This document shows, piece after piece, positions 5,916-13,484 of a stretch of 50,108 bases of DNA. The stretch covers positions 1 to 50,108 of the IMG/VR virus record IMGVR_UViG_3300023223_000822. One strand, 5' to 3'. Within the stretch, counting starts at the first letter, position 1. Each line of letters starts with the position of its first letter. Below the pieces are notes generated by a model. The model was not told the DNA's origin and searched no databases. It was given only the letters and a program-made list of their open reading frames with translations. The translations under genes and the position numbers were made by a program. The DNA is from a virus.

Positions 5916-6142
5916 ATGTGAGGGATCGAGGCCCTTAATGCTGCGTCCTTGCCTTCCAGCAGCTTCCGTAGTGCAACCGTCCTTTCCGCATTGCGCGGTA
6001 CAAACTCCACAATAAACTCCGCCAGCTCTGCGAACCTCATAGAGATAACCTGCAGTTCAAGCGGGAGATGTTCGTATTCGAACCACTGCAGCATTCTCTC
6101 CGGCTGAACCAGATCGGCAGGATCTGTGTCTTTGTTACTCAT
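5912..6142 (-). CDS. Acb2/Tad1-type helical-hairpin protein (candidate cyclic-nucleotide sponge)
   Basis: 76 aa, joined by a GTGA overlap downstream and an ATGA overlap upstream. The core LPLELQVISMRFAELAEFIV, then VPRNAERTVALRKLLEGKDA, is two helices joined at P-x-x-x-ERT. I recognise this as the small family related to the helical hairpin of Acb2 and Tad1. Those proteins sequester cyclic di-/trinucleotides or gcADPR and so blunt CBASS and Thoeris defence. Family recall is from memory and unverified; anti-defence activity of this branch is inference. Confidence 0.6.
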   Translation of the reverse strand: MSNKDTDPADLVQPERMLQWFEYEHLPLELQVISMRFAELAEFIVEFVPRNAERTVALRKLLEGKDAALRASIPHM

Positions 6143-6486
6143 GAACCTTCACCTATTCTCGGTGTACCCAATGGCCCCTCGTTCGGAGACGTGTCATCCA
6201 ACAAAGCGTAGGATTGCCTCTGCAAGGCTTCTGCCTGCCTCATAAGTCCAATGATCTGCTGGTTATTGTTATATACCGTCTTGGCGATCAGCCGAGGATC
6301 TCGTGCGATCTTCAAGCTCTTGTGCCACACTTCATCCTGAAGCTTTGAAAGCAGTTCCTCCAGCTTCCAACCGTTCACGTTAGTTGGACCCATCAGAATA
6401 GGGGTATTCTTCTCTTGCTCAGCCCCTAGCTTGAGGGCTGCTCCTACTCGGGCTGCTTCTTTCGGTGTCAATCTATCTTCACTCAT
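6139..6486 (-). CDS. 115-aa hypothetical
   Basis: ATG 6486 has AGAGGA with about 7 nt spacing and beats the longer ATG 6522. It is mostly helical (KLEELLSKLQDEVWHKSLKI and QQIIGLMRQAEALQRQSYAL), with an unstructured Gly/Pro C-terminus. It could be a coiled-coil scaffold; no family recognised. The stop overlaps the next start (ATGA). Confidence 0.65.
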   Translation of the reverse strand: MSEDRLTPKEAARVGAALKLGAEQEKNTPILMGPTNVNGWKLEELLSKLQDEVWHKSLKIARDPRLIAKTVYNNNQQIIGLMRQAEALQRQSYALLDDTSPNEGPLGTPRIGEGS

Positions 6487-6490
6487 AGCT

Positions 6491-6925
6491 TCATCCTCTT
6501 GCGTGCAGTGTCCAGTCATCATGATCGTAAACCCGAAACGCTACCGAAAAGCGCAGTGACGACGGCACAGCCTTAACCTCATGCTTAACACCTGGGTTTA
6601 GTAGGACCGCAGAGTCAGCCTCAACGATATGCGCCTTGTCGTCTATCCACACAGTACCACGCTCGTGGTTACCGAAGGTGACGTAATAGAGCAGGGTCCA
6701 CTCAGGGTGTTCGTGTTCTTTCAACGACTCACCTTGTTTCAGTACCACCGCTACTTCCGGTCTACCCCGGTGAGTCCAGGGCACTGGAATAAGACCCCGC
6801 ATCTGGCTCTTAAAGACGTCAAAGCTTGAATCAAGCAGGCCCGGTACGGCCAATCGCTTACGCGCAGCATGGTACCAGGTGTCAAGCAGAATATGTCTGA
6901 ACCCCAAATTACGAAAGTATTTCAC
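6491..6925 (-). CDS. Cupin-fold protein
   Basis: 144 aa from GTG 6925, which overlaps the upstream TGA and follows GGAAGGACAA. Cupin motif 1 is seen as GESLKEHEHPEWTLLYYV (two His and a Glu as metal ligands) and motif 2 as LLNPGVKHEV, with a beta-strand-rich middle. Likely a metal-binding small beta barrel. Whether it is an enzyme (for example an epimerase or dioxygenase) or a sensor cannot be told. An unusual companion for small early phage genes. Confidence 0.65.
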   Translation of the reverse strand: MKYFRNLGFRHILLDTWYHAARKRLAVPGLLDSSFDVFKSQMRGLIPVPWTHRGRPEVAVVLKQGESLKEHEHPEWTLLYYVTFGNHERGTVWIDDKAHIVEADSAVLLNPGVKHEVKAVPSSLRFSVAFRVYDHDDWTLHARG

Positions 6926-7449
6926 TTGTCCTTCCACCACGACTTCACCATGTCTCCCATATTCAGATTAACCTTTTTCGTGTCTGAGATCACCTTACCT
7001 GGTCCTGCCATTGTCGGTACGTTCGCTGGAGTAGGAGGGGCTAGAGCCTGCGTTATCACTGTTGAGCCATCCTGTTGATCTACATCCCAGTAAACGGTCC
7101 CCGCTGGAATGGCCGATAGTTGTCGGGTCTCTTCGTAAAGGGGTGTATTCTGCTTCCTCACTCTCAACGTGATCTTTTCTTTCCCCAACATTAGGCCTAG
7201 CATTATGCTTGCGTCCCCAGCGGCTTGCCCTACAGCTAGTCGCTCTCCCTTCTCATTCGAGACCAGCCACTTGCTCCCGTCTTCAATCCCTCTAAGTACT
7301 AGAGTAGTGTCTTTCCGCCAAGCTCCCTTTTCGAACTTTACATTCGGTTCAGCTTCTGGTAAAGGTGCTTCCGCTGTAATATCCGGCTCGGGGATTGGCT
7401 CGGGCTCCATATTAAGGAGACTTTTTAGGGAGTCTTTATCTTCAGGCAA
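6922..7449 (-). CDS. 175-aa protein with SLKSLLNMEPEP motif, TTG start
   Basis: TTG 7449 has GGAGG with an 8-nt spacer, and the resulting N-terminus MPEDKDSLKSLLNMEPEP carries the shared motif. A Pro/Glu-rich linker (residues 14-36) is followed by a beta-rich domain (about 40-130) and a Pro-rich then Lys-rich tail ending in WWKDK. Function unknown. The start overlaps the preceding gene by 25 nt. Confidence 0.75.
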   Translation of the reverse strand: MPEDKDSLKSLLNMEPEPIPEPDITAEAPLPEAEPNVKFEKGAWRKDTTLVLRGIEDGSKWLVSNEKGERLAVGQAAGDASIMLGLMLGKEKITLRVRKQNTPLYEETRQLSAIPAGTVYWDVDQQDGSTVITQALAPPTPANVPTMAGPGKVISDTKKVNLNMGDMVKSWWKDK

Positions 7450-7868
7450 AAACTGGCCCTCCGAAATTGGCCACGTCTCTCGACATTGAACACCACTGTC
7501 ACCAACGAATTCCCGTCAGCCTCCCAGGCTACTGACTCTATCCTGGCACAAAACGTAAACTCGTTTGGCGGATCGAACATATTTGGTTTCAGTACTATCC
7601 TTAGAAGGGGTGTTTGAACATCTCCAATCTTCTTGTTGCAAAATGCGCCGATTCTACCCAAAGGGTCGTCGTAAACCACTTCTACAGTCTCTGCTTTAGT
7701 ACGTTCTATTTGGTAATCTACGTAGGATCTCGCTGCGCGTGTTGTGCTGTAGCCATCCACCTTCAGGTCGTTAAAAGGATGGGTTGTGATCGCGGACAGA
7801 TCCGGTAAATCAACCCATTCCGGTAGTGGTGGATCCTCTATCTCAAGTAGTTCCTTAAGCCCTTTCAC
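7425..7868 (-). CDS. 147-aa protein with MKGLKELLEIEDPPLPE motif
   Basis: GTG 7868 overlaps the upstream TGA (GTGA). The cleanest copy of the shared motif is at residues 2-17 (KGLKELLEIEDPPLPE). The rest looks like a beta sandwich (LLRIVLKPNMFDPPNEFTF then SLVTVVFNVERRGQFRRASF), with no motif I recognise. Could be a minor virion or regulatory protein. Confidence 0.75.
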   Translation of the reverse strand: MKGLKELLEIEDPPLPEWVDLPDLSAITTHPFNDLKVDGYSTTRAARSYVDYQIERTKAETVEVVYDDPLGRIGAFCNKKIGDVQTPLLRIVLKPNMFDPPNEFTFCARIESVAWEADGNSLVTVVFNVERRGQFRRASFCLKIKTP

Positions 7869-8365
7869 GGTAAATCTTCTACCTTAAACGGAGAGTTCAC
7901 GCTGATGAACTCCGCCTCGACTCTCAAAAGGTCTTGCGGACTAGCGTCGACCCTCAAGTCGGTACACACCGCCTCCAAAACCACCATCCCTTGACTCATA
8001 GTTCTTAGTGACAGCTTAATATTCTTCCGCGCGTTACACACCGTCTGTATCGTTTCCAGCTCCCGCTTATTCTTGGGTAAATAGGTGACAGAAATGTCCA
8101 CCTGTTGCTGACCCAAATTGACCCCGACTGGACTGAGTTGTCCGATTCCCATTTGGACACGAGCGTTGTTCGTCAACACCATACTCCAATCGGCAACGTC
8201 CACGGCTGATAGTGGAAACATTCCTGCTAGGCCTGTAATCCCCTTCAATCCCGGGTCGTTTGGATCGGGTTCGAATTGAATTACAGCTGGAGGGTCAATC
8301 TGGAGTAGGCTCCGTAGCTCCTCAGCGTCTACGTCTCTCCACTTTACTAGCTTCGTCTGAACCAT
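7865..8365 (-). CDS. 166-aa protein with ELRSLLQIDPPAV motif
   Basis: ATG 8365 overlaps the SurE stop by one base (TAATG). The motif EELRSLLQIDPPAV is at residues 15-28, after a short charged lead. Residues 40-160 are beta-rich and contain VDISVTYLPKNKRELETIQT and LKVEDLP-like edges, which recall phage virion domains, but I cannot name the family. Confidence 0.7.
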   Translation of the reverse strand: MVQTKLVKWRDVDAEELRSLLQIDPPAVIQFEPDPNDPGLKGITGLAGMFPLSAVDVADWSMVLTNNARVQMGIGQLSPVGVNLGQQQVDISVTYLPKNKRELETIQTVCNARKNIKLSLRTMSQGMVVLEAVCTDLRVDASPQDLLRVEAEFISVNSPFKVEDLP

Positions 8366-9081
8366 TAGAATCTGACGGTGGGATTCACTCTCAACTGCAA
8401 CTCTGAAATCGTCACAAAACCTCTTTTCAAGAGCGTTATGTCTGACCTCTCGTCCTTGGCACGGGGAAGTTGTTCGATCGATGGAGTTCTCCAGTAGGAG
8501 TAGTGCGAGACCGGGGCCTCTTCATAACCCTTCGGTTCTCCCTCTGGAAAGTTGACGTTCCAGCACTCTCCTGGTTGAAAACTAGTCGATCGAACGAAGT
8601 CTTCGAGGTACTTGACCGACCCCTCGAAGTGTTTCCGGTCTTCTTTCTCGTCTCCTGGCTCCGTGGTAGGCATTTCCTGTGCGAAAGCGAAGGCTCCGAC
8701 ATTGTACTGTGTTGACGCGGTCATGGCCTGGGCTACTGTTCCTGAGTGATACACATCAGCCCCTACGTTGGCACCAAGATTCACACCACACAGTACTCCA
8801 TCAAACACTGTGCCTGGGGCTAGCCGATCCCCGTTCTGTAGGCAGAAGTGAATGATATCCGCGGGTCTGGCCCTCATCACCCAGAGTCGTTCGTCTCCTT
8901 GCTTCTCTGGCTCGAAGTCGTCTAACGGCTTCATTGACACTGCCGATCCGTGTCCTGACATTGGACGGTGGCTCACTACTGTGAAAAGGTTAGCGTTCTT
9001 GTAGCACTTCCTGGCAACTTCTCTCAAGATAGTCAAGCCAAAAGACTCAATACCATCGTCGTTCGTTATCAGTATGTTCAT
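8365..9081 (-). CDS. surE: SurE-type survival nucleotidase
   Basis: 238 aa. It opens with MNILITNDDGI (D8, D9), then SHRPMSGHGSAVSM (S42) and CGVNLGANVGADVYHSGTVA (N101): the four metal ligands and signature of SurE 5'/3'-nucleotidases, which dephosphorylate nucleoside monophosphates. Length is near the bacterial norm. It lies between RecA and a motif-carrying small gene, and the stop overlaps the next start. Phage-borne SurE is uncommon; a role in host RNA/DNA nucleotide recycling is inference. Confidence 0.92.
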   Translation of the reverse strand: MNILITNDDGIESFGLTILREVARKCYKNANLFTVVSHRPMSGHGSAVSMKPLDDFEPEKQGDERLWVMRARPADIIHFCLQNGDRLAPGTVFDGVLCGVNLGANVGADVYHSGTVAQAMTASTQYNVGAFAFAQEMPTTEPGDEKEDRKHFEGSVKYLEDFVRSTSFQPGECWNVNFPEGEPKGYEEAPVSHYSYWRTPSIEQLPRAKDERSDITLLKRGFVTISELQLRVNPTVRF

Positions 9082-9086
9082 AACTC

Positions 9087-10268
9087 CTATTCACCCGGTT
9101 CTACGGTGGGCATTCCACCATCAAAGCTTTTTTCATGGTCGTCCAAGATCATCGTATTGCCGTCCATTTCCTTAGCCTTTCCTGCTATCACTATCTTGTC
9201 TATTCCCAGGGCTGCAGCTTGCTCGTCTTGTAACTTCTGCAGGACTTTGTCTTCTATTTCTTGTTGGATTGCAGGGGACTCTTTTAATTTAGCGAGGAAT
9301 GCGTCCCGGCCCCTGCAGGAGAACGTATTTTCCTCGGTAGATCCTACGTAGTTAAAATACCCTGATCCGGACATGATGTCCAGTTTAGCCTCCGCTAGCT
9401 CTGCTATAGACACAAGGTTGTTTATGCCTTTCCCGAATTCAATTACCAATTGACCTCTTATCCAGGGGGGAGCTAACTTATTTTTGATACACGTCACCCT
9501 AACCCTGTTCTGGGTATAGAGTTGATCGGTAGCCTTAGTTCCTCTTCCACTGTCCCCTTCTGGTACCACTATTTCGAGGGAGAGTCTTATGGAGGAATAG
9601 AACTTGAGAGCCATTCCTCCCGCTGGTTGTTCTTTGGGTGCGTTCTTCTGCGGTCTACCCCCTATGCTAATCGCAGCTCTAGTTTGATTCAACACTACTA
9701 GAGCTGGTTTACGTCCTCGGTTGATCTGCTTCGTCACCCTCGTTAGGAACTGGGCCATCAAAGCTGCCTGGACTCCCTTCTGAGTACCCCCAGTACTGTC
9801 TATCTCACCCTCAAGCTCAGACCTGGGAGTCATCGCTGCCGCTGAGTCGATGACTATCATGTCCACTGTATCAGACACCAGAAAGTCTTCAATTATCCTA
9901 GCTCCCTGCTCGAAATACTCTGGTTGAGCAAAGATAAACTTGTCCGACGACAGGTCTAGACCAAGATTATGCGCATAGGTGGCGTCAAAAGCATGTTCAT
10001 AGTCCAGAAATAGAACTATCCCACCTTCGTTCTGAGCCGTGACAGCCACCTCGATCGCAATGGTGGTCTTCCCGGAGGAATAGGGTCCGTGAATCTCCGT
10101 TAGTCTGGACCTAGGGAAGCCCCCTACTCCTGTCACCACATTGATAATCGCGGAAGGGCTCTTAATGACATCAATCTGCTTGATCGTCGTGAAATCTGGG
10201 AATAACTCGGTACTGTCCTTGTACCTCTTCTCTAACTTCTTCCTGATATCCGCTACGGTTGCTGACAT
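9087..10268 (-). CDS. recA: RecA recombinase
   Basis: 393 aa from ATG 10268, preceded by GTGGAAG; a longer frame to 10322 lacks support. Walker A is GPYSSGKTT (residues 61-69), the catalytic Glu lies in FLDYEHAFD (E91), Walker B is DMIVIDS, and VVLNQTRAAISIG and PAGGMALKFYSS are the DNA-binding loop region. It is full length compared with bacterial RecA. It should catalyse strand exchange in phage recombination and repair, next to RuvC-like and candidate ssDNA-binding genes. The Tyr in Walker A (usually Glu) is a small oddity. Confidence 0.95.
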   Translation of the reverse strand: MSATVADIRKKLEKRYKDSTELFPDFTTIKQIDVIKSPSAIINVVTGVGGFPRSRLTEIHGPYSSGKTTIAIEVAVTAQNEGGIVLFLDYEHAFDATYAHNLGLDLSSDKFIFAQPEYFEQGARIIEDFLVSDTVDMIVIDSAAAMTPRSELEGEIDSTGGTQKGVQAALMAQFLTRVTKQINRGRKPALVVLNQTRAAISIGGRPQKNAPKEQPAGGMALKFYSSIRLSLEIVVPEGDSGRGTKATDQLYTQNRVRVTCIKNKLAPPWIRGQLVIEFGKGINNLVSIAELAEAKLDIMSGSGYFNYVGSTEENTFSCRGRDAFLAKLKESPAIQQEIEDKVLQKLQDEQAAALGIDKIVIAGKAKEMDGNTMILDDHEKSFDGGMPTVEPGE

Positions 10269-10822
10269 ACTATCTTCCACGGTATGAGGGCTGATTCCCT
10301 CGAAGGGAGGGGATAAGACCAAGACCCCTCCATCACATCCAAAGCCAACTGCCCAACCATAAAAGCATCCACCTTGTGTTGCGATATCCTTCCATTAGCC
10401 CACGGAGTCTTCTCATACTTCTCCTTAAAACTCTGGACTATCGTCGATGGCTTCGCTGTATCGAACCCGTGCCTCTTCTTCATGTAGGACTTCAGCTGAA
10501 CTGGCAGTGGCATCACAAACACAGGGTCCACTTGAAACTTCTCTACGTGGAATCTCCCTATTGTATCTAATACAACCATTTGTATGTAGAACATCAAAGA
10601 TGAAGTCTGGCCCCCAACCGAAAGTTGCTTTTCGATACCGTAGAGGGTACCAGGTTCCGCGTGGTTCGCCAGGAAGTTGTCCAGCTCTGCCTCGATCTGT
10701 CGACCTGAGGATAGGACGTCCCCCTTAGGCTGGATCTCGTGAAAGACCGGGGTCGATCCATAACAAAGCTCTGCTAGTCCAGTATGCCTTTGCGACGGGT
10801 CGATCCCAATCACTCGTTGCAT
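10253..10822 (-). CDS. ruvC: RuvC-like Holliday junction resolvase
   Basis: 189 aa. RNase H-fold signatures: RVIGIDPSQRHTGLAEL (D8), YGIEKQLSVGGQ (E64) and a C-terminal HKVDAF (H149, D152). These match the four acidic/His positions of RuvC. It should cut four-way junctions or branched DNA before packaging. No RuvA or RuvB is nearby, as usual for phage resolvases. It overlaps recA by 16 nt and shares one base with the stop of the next gene upstream. Confidence 0.88.
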   Translation of the reverse strand: MQRVIGIDPSQRHTGLAELCYGSTPVFHEIQPKGDVLSSGRQIEAELDNFLANHAEPGTLYGIEKQLSVGGQTSSLMFYIQMVVLDTIGRFHVEKFQVDPVFVMPLPVQLKSYMKKRHGFDTAKPSTIVQSFKEKYEKTPWANGRISQHKVDAFMVGQLALDVMEGSWSYPLPSRESALIPWKIVCQQP

Positions 10823-11511
10823 TACTCGTCGTCCATGATATCCGAAAGATCGAGATCACCAGCATTGTCCGTACTACCAGTCACCCCAGGTGTACTTACG
10901 CCCAGTAGAGTCTTGATCTCCTCGGAATCCATCTTCCGTCCCATCGCGAGTCCGAGCTTTGGCTGAGCGGCCCTTTCTCTCTCCTTCAGCTTCTTGAACC
11001 AATTCTCTTTCAACTTCCAATGAGCTTTAGGAGTAGGCGAGAAAGTCATCCTCTGGTACTGCTCTTCCGAGCATTGGATCATCAGGTCCGATTGCGGCTC
11101 TGTAAACCCGCTGTCCAACAAAGGAAACTGCTTGTGCATGTTCGAGAGCTCTTCGTACCTCGTCTCCGACATTCTCCAAATCTTGATCTTCCCTCTACAC
11201 CTAGTATCGTCCATCATCTCACCTGTCTCATCGGTCAAATAATGAAAAAGGATAAGTCCAAACCGCTGATCCGGCTCTCCAATAATTTCTCTGGTAAGTT
11301 CCAGTGTCTCGGGATCGGTCGGTGCTCGAAAGACAGCTTTCTGTGCACCTTTCTCGTAAAAGTACGTCCAAACTCGTACCAACGACGACGAGATAATTGC
11401 TACTCGATCCGTTACTCCCTTTCTGCCTTTGTAACGATCGAATTGTGACGTCTCTATCCTCTTGTCTCCAAAGCCAACAGGAAGTTCCGCCATCTTGGGG
11501 TCTTCAGGCAT
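10822..11511 (-). CDS. Candidate phage single-stranded DNA-binding protein
   Basis: 229 aa, ATG 11511 with GGAG and a 6-nt spacer. It has a compact N-terminal domain (KRIETSQFDRYKGRKGVTDR, then FHYLTDETGEM) and ends in an acidic tail (DLDLSDIMDDE), the layout of ssDNA-binding proteins whose tail recruits partners. It sits directly upstream of ruvC and recA. Near the C-terminus SEEIKTLLGV loosely recalls the shared LL motif. The fold is not proven; the call rests on tail, length and context. Confidence 0.45.
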   Translation of the reverse strand: MPEDPKMAELPVGFGDKRIETSQFDRYKGRKGVTDRVAIISSSLVRVWTYFYEKGAQKAVFRAPTDPETLELTREIIGEPDQRFGLILFHYLTDETGEMMDDTRCRGKIKIWRMSETRYEELSNMHKQFPLLDSGFTEPQSDLMIQCSEEQYQRMTFSPTPKAHWKLKENWFKKLKERERAAQPKLGLAMGRKMDSEEIKTLLGVSTPGVTGSTDNAGDLDLSDIMDDE

Positions 11512-11558
11512 TAGTTTCTCCAGTGTATTTCCAGGGTCCCTTTTAGGTAGGGCAGATA

Positions 11559-11625
11559 GGCGAAAACCGCTCCGGTACTGTTACACTCCGAAACGGTTTT
11601 TCCGCCTTGAGCCGTCCGAAGACGG
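11559..11625 (-). other. Intergenic hairpins: UUCG tetraloop plus long stem-loop
   Basis: Two nt after the HU-like stop codon, 11612-11625 reads CCGTC-TTCG-GACGG on the transcribed strand, a perfect 5-bp stem with a UUCG tetraloop. Next, 11594-11606 and 11559-11569 pair (GGCG, 2-nt bulge, AAAACCG with CGGTTTTCGCC). No T-run follows, so this looks more like an RNA stability or processing structure than a classic intrinsic terminator. It occupies most of the 116-nt gap. Confidence 0.55.
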
Positions 11626-11627
11626 TG

Positions 11628-12113
11628 CTAGTCCAGATCCAAGTCGTCATCCGCTTCAGCGGTCGCCGGTTCGGCCTTCGCTGCGGCCTCTTTCTTGTCG
11701 GCTGTTTTCGCAGGAGCCTTGGTCTCTGGGGGTTTCCGAGAACCGCGAGCTTTGAGGGCATCTTCCAGAACACCGCCATTACCGTTAAGGGCCTTGACAA
11801 CGACGCCTTCTTCGTAGCGCAACTTGGTCCGAATTCCGAACTTGGTTGTCGCACCACTGGGCAGTCGCCGTTCGCCGGCTTGGTATTGGCGCTGATGCAG
11901 CGCGCCGAACCCGCCATTGAATCGAAGGCTTCCGTTGCGAGCGGCTGCGGCAAAGACTTCATTGACCACGAGATCAAAGATCTCACGACCACCGGTCTTT
12001 CCGATGCGCTTACCCGTTTTCTCTTGTACGAGTTTGCCAATCTGGATGTAGATCGCCTCCTTCGCGGAAGGCTCTCGAACCTCGGTGGCTTCCTTGGTTT
12101 CTGCTTCACTCAT
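11628..12113 (-). CDS. HU-like DNA-bending protein
   Basis: 161 aa, ATG 12113 with AGAGGA upstream. Residues 13-112 follow the HU/IHF fold: the helix KEAIYIQIGKLVQEKTGKRI, then LRFNGGFGALHQRQYQAGER and a beta arm ending LRYEEGVVVKALNG. The C-terminus is Ala/Lys/Pro-rich and ends ADDDLDLD. The GC-richer base use of this gene stands out from its neighbours, suggesting separate acquisition. A 188-aa frame over the same DNA is a shadow. Expected role: DNA compaction or architecture during replication and recombination. Confidence 0.75.
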   Translation of the reverse strand: MSEAETKEATEVREPSAKEAIYIQIGKLVQEKTGKRIGKTGGREIFDLVVNEVFAAAARNGSLRFNGGFGALHQRQYQAGERRLPSGATTKFGIRTKLRYEEGVVVKALNGNGGVLEDALKARGSRKPPETKAPAKTADKKEAAAKAEPATAEADDDLDLD

Positions 12114-12137
12114 TTTTCGCGTCCTCTTCTGTTCGCG

Positions 12138-12689
12138 TTAATCGTCCAAATCAATACCCTGGTTACTTGCCGGGGGAAACGGTCGGGGATTAGCTCCTAC
12201 CCCAACTTTCGCTTCAAAGATCCGGGAATGGAGACGAAGGTCGGAATCCAGTCGTTTCATTGTTCCCTGTCGCTCGTTAACCGCATCTTTAACCTCTGAT
12301 ACAATGAAGGATAGTTCCATCCATTTGTCCAGCTCTCCCTTTCGCTCCAAAAGCTCGTTCTCTAGCCAAGGAGTCTTGATTGCCCTAGGCTGATCCGCAT
12401 ACTCTTCCGAGAGCTTAAGTTCCGTAGTGTAGGCCCGTAGCACTGATTCAGCTCTCTTCGAGGTCGTCTTCACGAAGATGTTGATCTTGGTCAGCTTCAA
12501 CTGAATATCGGAGAGCCTCTCCTGGAACACAGAACACTTCGCCAGCTTATTGGACAGGAAAGCTAGGTCATAATCCGTATCGTCCTCCGACAACCCAAGC
12601 TCCATGCTACCCGCTTGTTCCAGCAGATCCATGACGTCCAAGTTCATTCGAGCTATTCGCTCACTTACGGTTGAGTCGACCATATCCAT
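12138..12689 (-). CDS. 183-aa helical protein, possible UvsY-like recombination mediator
   Basis: Almost entirely helical. The C-terminal half (LSEEYADQP, then ERKGELDKWMELSFIVSEVK, then EAK) has the same order and spacing of features as T4 UvsY, which loads the recombinase on ssDNA. The last residues, GIDLDD, are acidic. Context is supportive: it lies in the HU/SSB-candidate/RuvC/RecA block. No firm homology can be claimed from eye alone. It overlaps the upstream gene by 29 nt. Confidence 0.4.
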   Translation of the reverse strand: MDMVDSTVSERIARMNLDVMDLLEQAGSMELGLSEDDTDYDLAFLSNKLAKCSVFQERLSDIQLKLTKINIFVKTTSKRAESVLRAYTTELKLSEEYADQPRAIKTPWLENELLERKGELDKWMELSFIVSEVKDAVNERQGTMKRLDSDLRLHSRIFEAKVGVGANPRPFPPASNQGIDLDD

Positions 12690-12936
12690 TATCTATCGCA
12701 GTTAATCTGTTCTGTAGTTCACTTTGGTCGATCGATCCCTTCAAGAATTCTGAAACTGCCACGAACCTAGCCAACTTCTTCTGCTCCTCGTGCAGTGCCT
12801 TTTTCAATTCTGGCTCTTCCATGTCTGGCGGCACAGTAAAGGTAACCCCCACGCCCGAACCACTCGTATATTCGAACGAGTGTTGCTTCTTCAAGTCGGC
12901 TTGGAGATGAATTGTCTTCGGAATAAGCCTGCTCAT
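12661..12936 (-). CDS. 91-aa hypothetical
   Basis: ATG 12936 after AAGAG. A short beta-rich N-terminus (SFEYTSGSGVGVTFTVPPDM) is followed by a charged helix (ELKKALHEEQKKLARFVAVS). No family recognised. Its position suggests a partner of the following helical protein. Confidence 0.65.
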   Translation of the reverse strand: MSRLIPKTIHLQADLKKQHSFEYTSGSGVGVTFTVPPDMEEPELKKALHEEQKKLARFVAVSEFLKGSIDQSELQNRLTAIDNGYGRLNRK

Positions 12937-12947
12937 AACTCTTAATA

Positions 12948-13484
12948 CTACTCTTCAGGAACTGCCATCAAATAGGGCAAGCTCCGGAAACTACCGCGGT
13001 AATCCATCCCACACCCAAAGACGTAAAGGTCGGGTACATCCCTTCCTACGTAATCTGGTTTAAATCCCTTGACCTTCCGATTGTGTAGTTTATTGAAAAT
13101 GCAGATGGTCCGATGTTGCTCCATGCCACGCTCCTCTAGCCTCGTCACTAGTTCCTTCAACGTCTTCCCTTCGTCGAAGATATCGTCGATGATAACCACC
13201 ATCTTCCCCACCAGATCAGCCTGGGGATACCTCTTCATCGTCAGCTGACCTCCGATCTCGTTCCGGTACCTCACCGCATGGATGTGGTCCGTTTCAAATG
13301 CTCCGTACACCATTTCCGTCAAATGAACAAAAGGATAAATTCCCCCGTACATCAGAGGCATCACCACACAAGAAAACTGGTTAACCAATAACTGTAGGTA
13401 GACCGCTAACCCCCTATAAATCTCCTCCATCTCCTTGTTAGAGACAATACACTCAGACCCTTCCGGGAATTGCGTGGTAGCCAT
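12948..13484 (-). CDS. hpt: Hypoxanthine phosphoribosyltransferase
   Basis: 178 aa. The PRPP-binding loop is VVIIDDIFDEGKTL (residues 96-109). The purine-site region is KVKGFKPDYVGRDVPDLYV, then GCGMDYRGSFRSLPYL, matching bacterial Hpt/HGPRT. It salvages hypoxanthine or guanine with PRPP to IMP or GMP. GGGGGAG lies just before the ATG. It sits directly after a SLOG-domain gene, so a purine-nucleotide theme with SurE is likely. Purine PRTases are rare in phages. Confidence 0.92.
   Translation of the reverse strand: MATTQFPEGSECIVSNKEMEEIYRGLAVYLQLLVNQFSCVVMPLMYGGIYPFVHLTEMVYGAFETDHIHAVRYRNEIGGQLTMKRYPQADLVGKMVVIIDDIFDEGKTLKELVTRLEERGMEQHRTICIFNKLHNRKVKGFKPDYVGRDVPDLYVFGCGMDYRGSFRSLPYLMAVPEE

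Noticed and set aside
11543-12109. 188-aa minus-strand frame over the HU-like gene
   Set aside because: Composition is Arg/Ser/Pro-rich without domains; the other frame gives a recognisable HU fold, a good ribosome binding site and an acidic tail.
11607-12299. 230-aa plus-strand frame
   Set aside because: Antisense to HU-like and neighbouring genes, no motif, no plausible plus-strand promoter.
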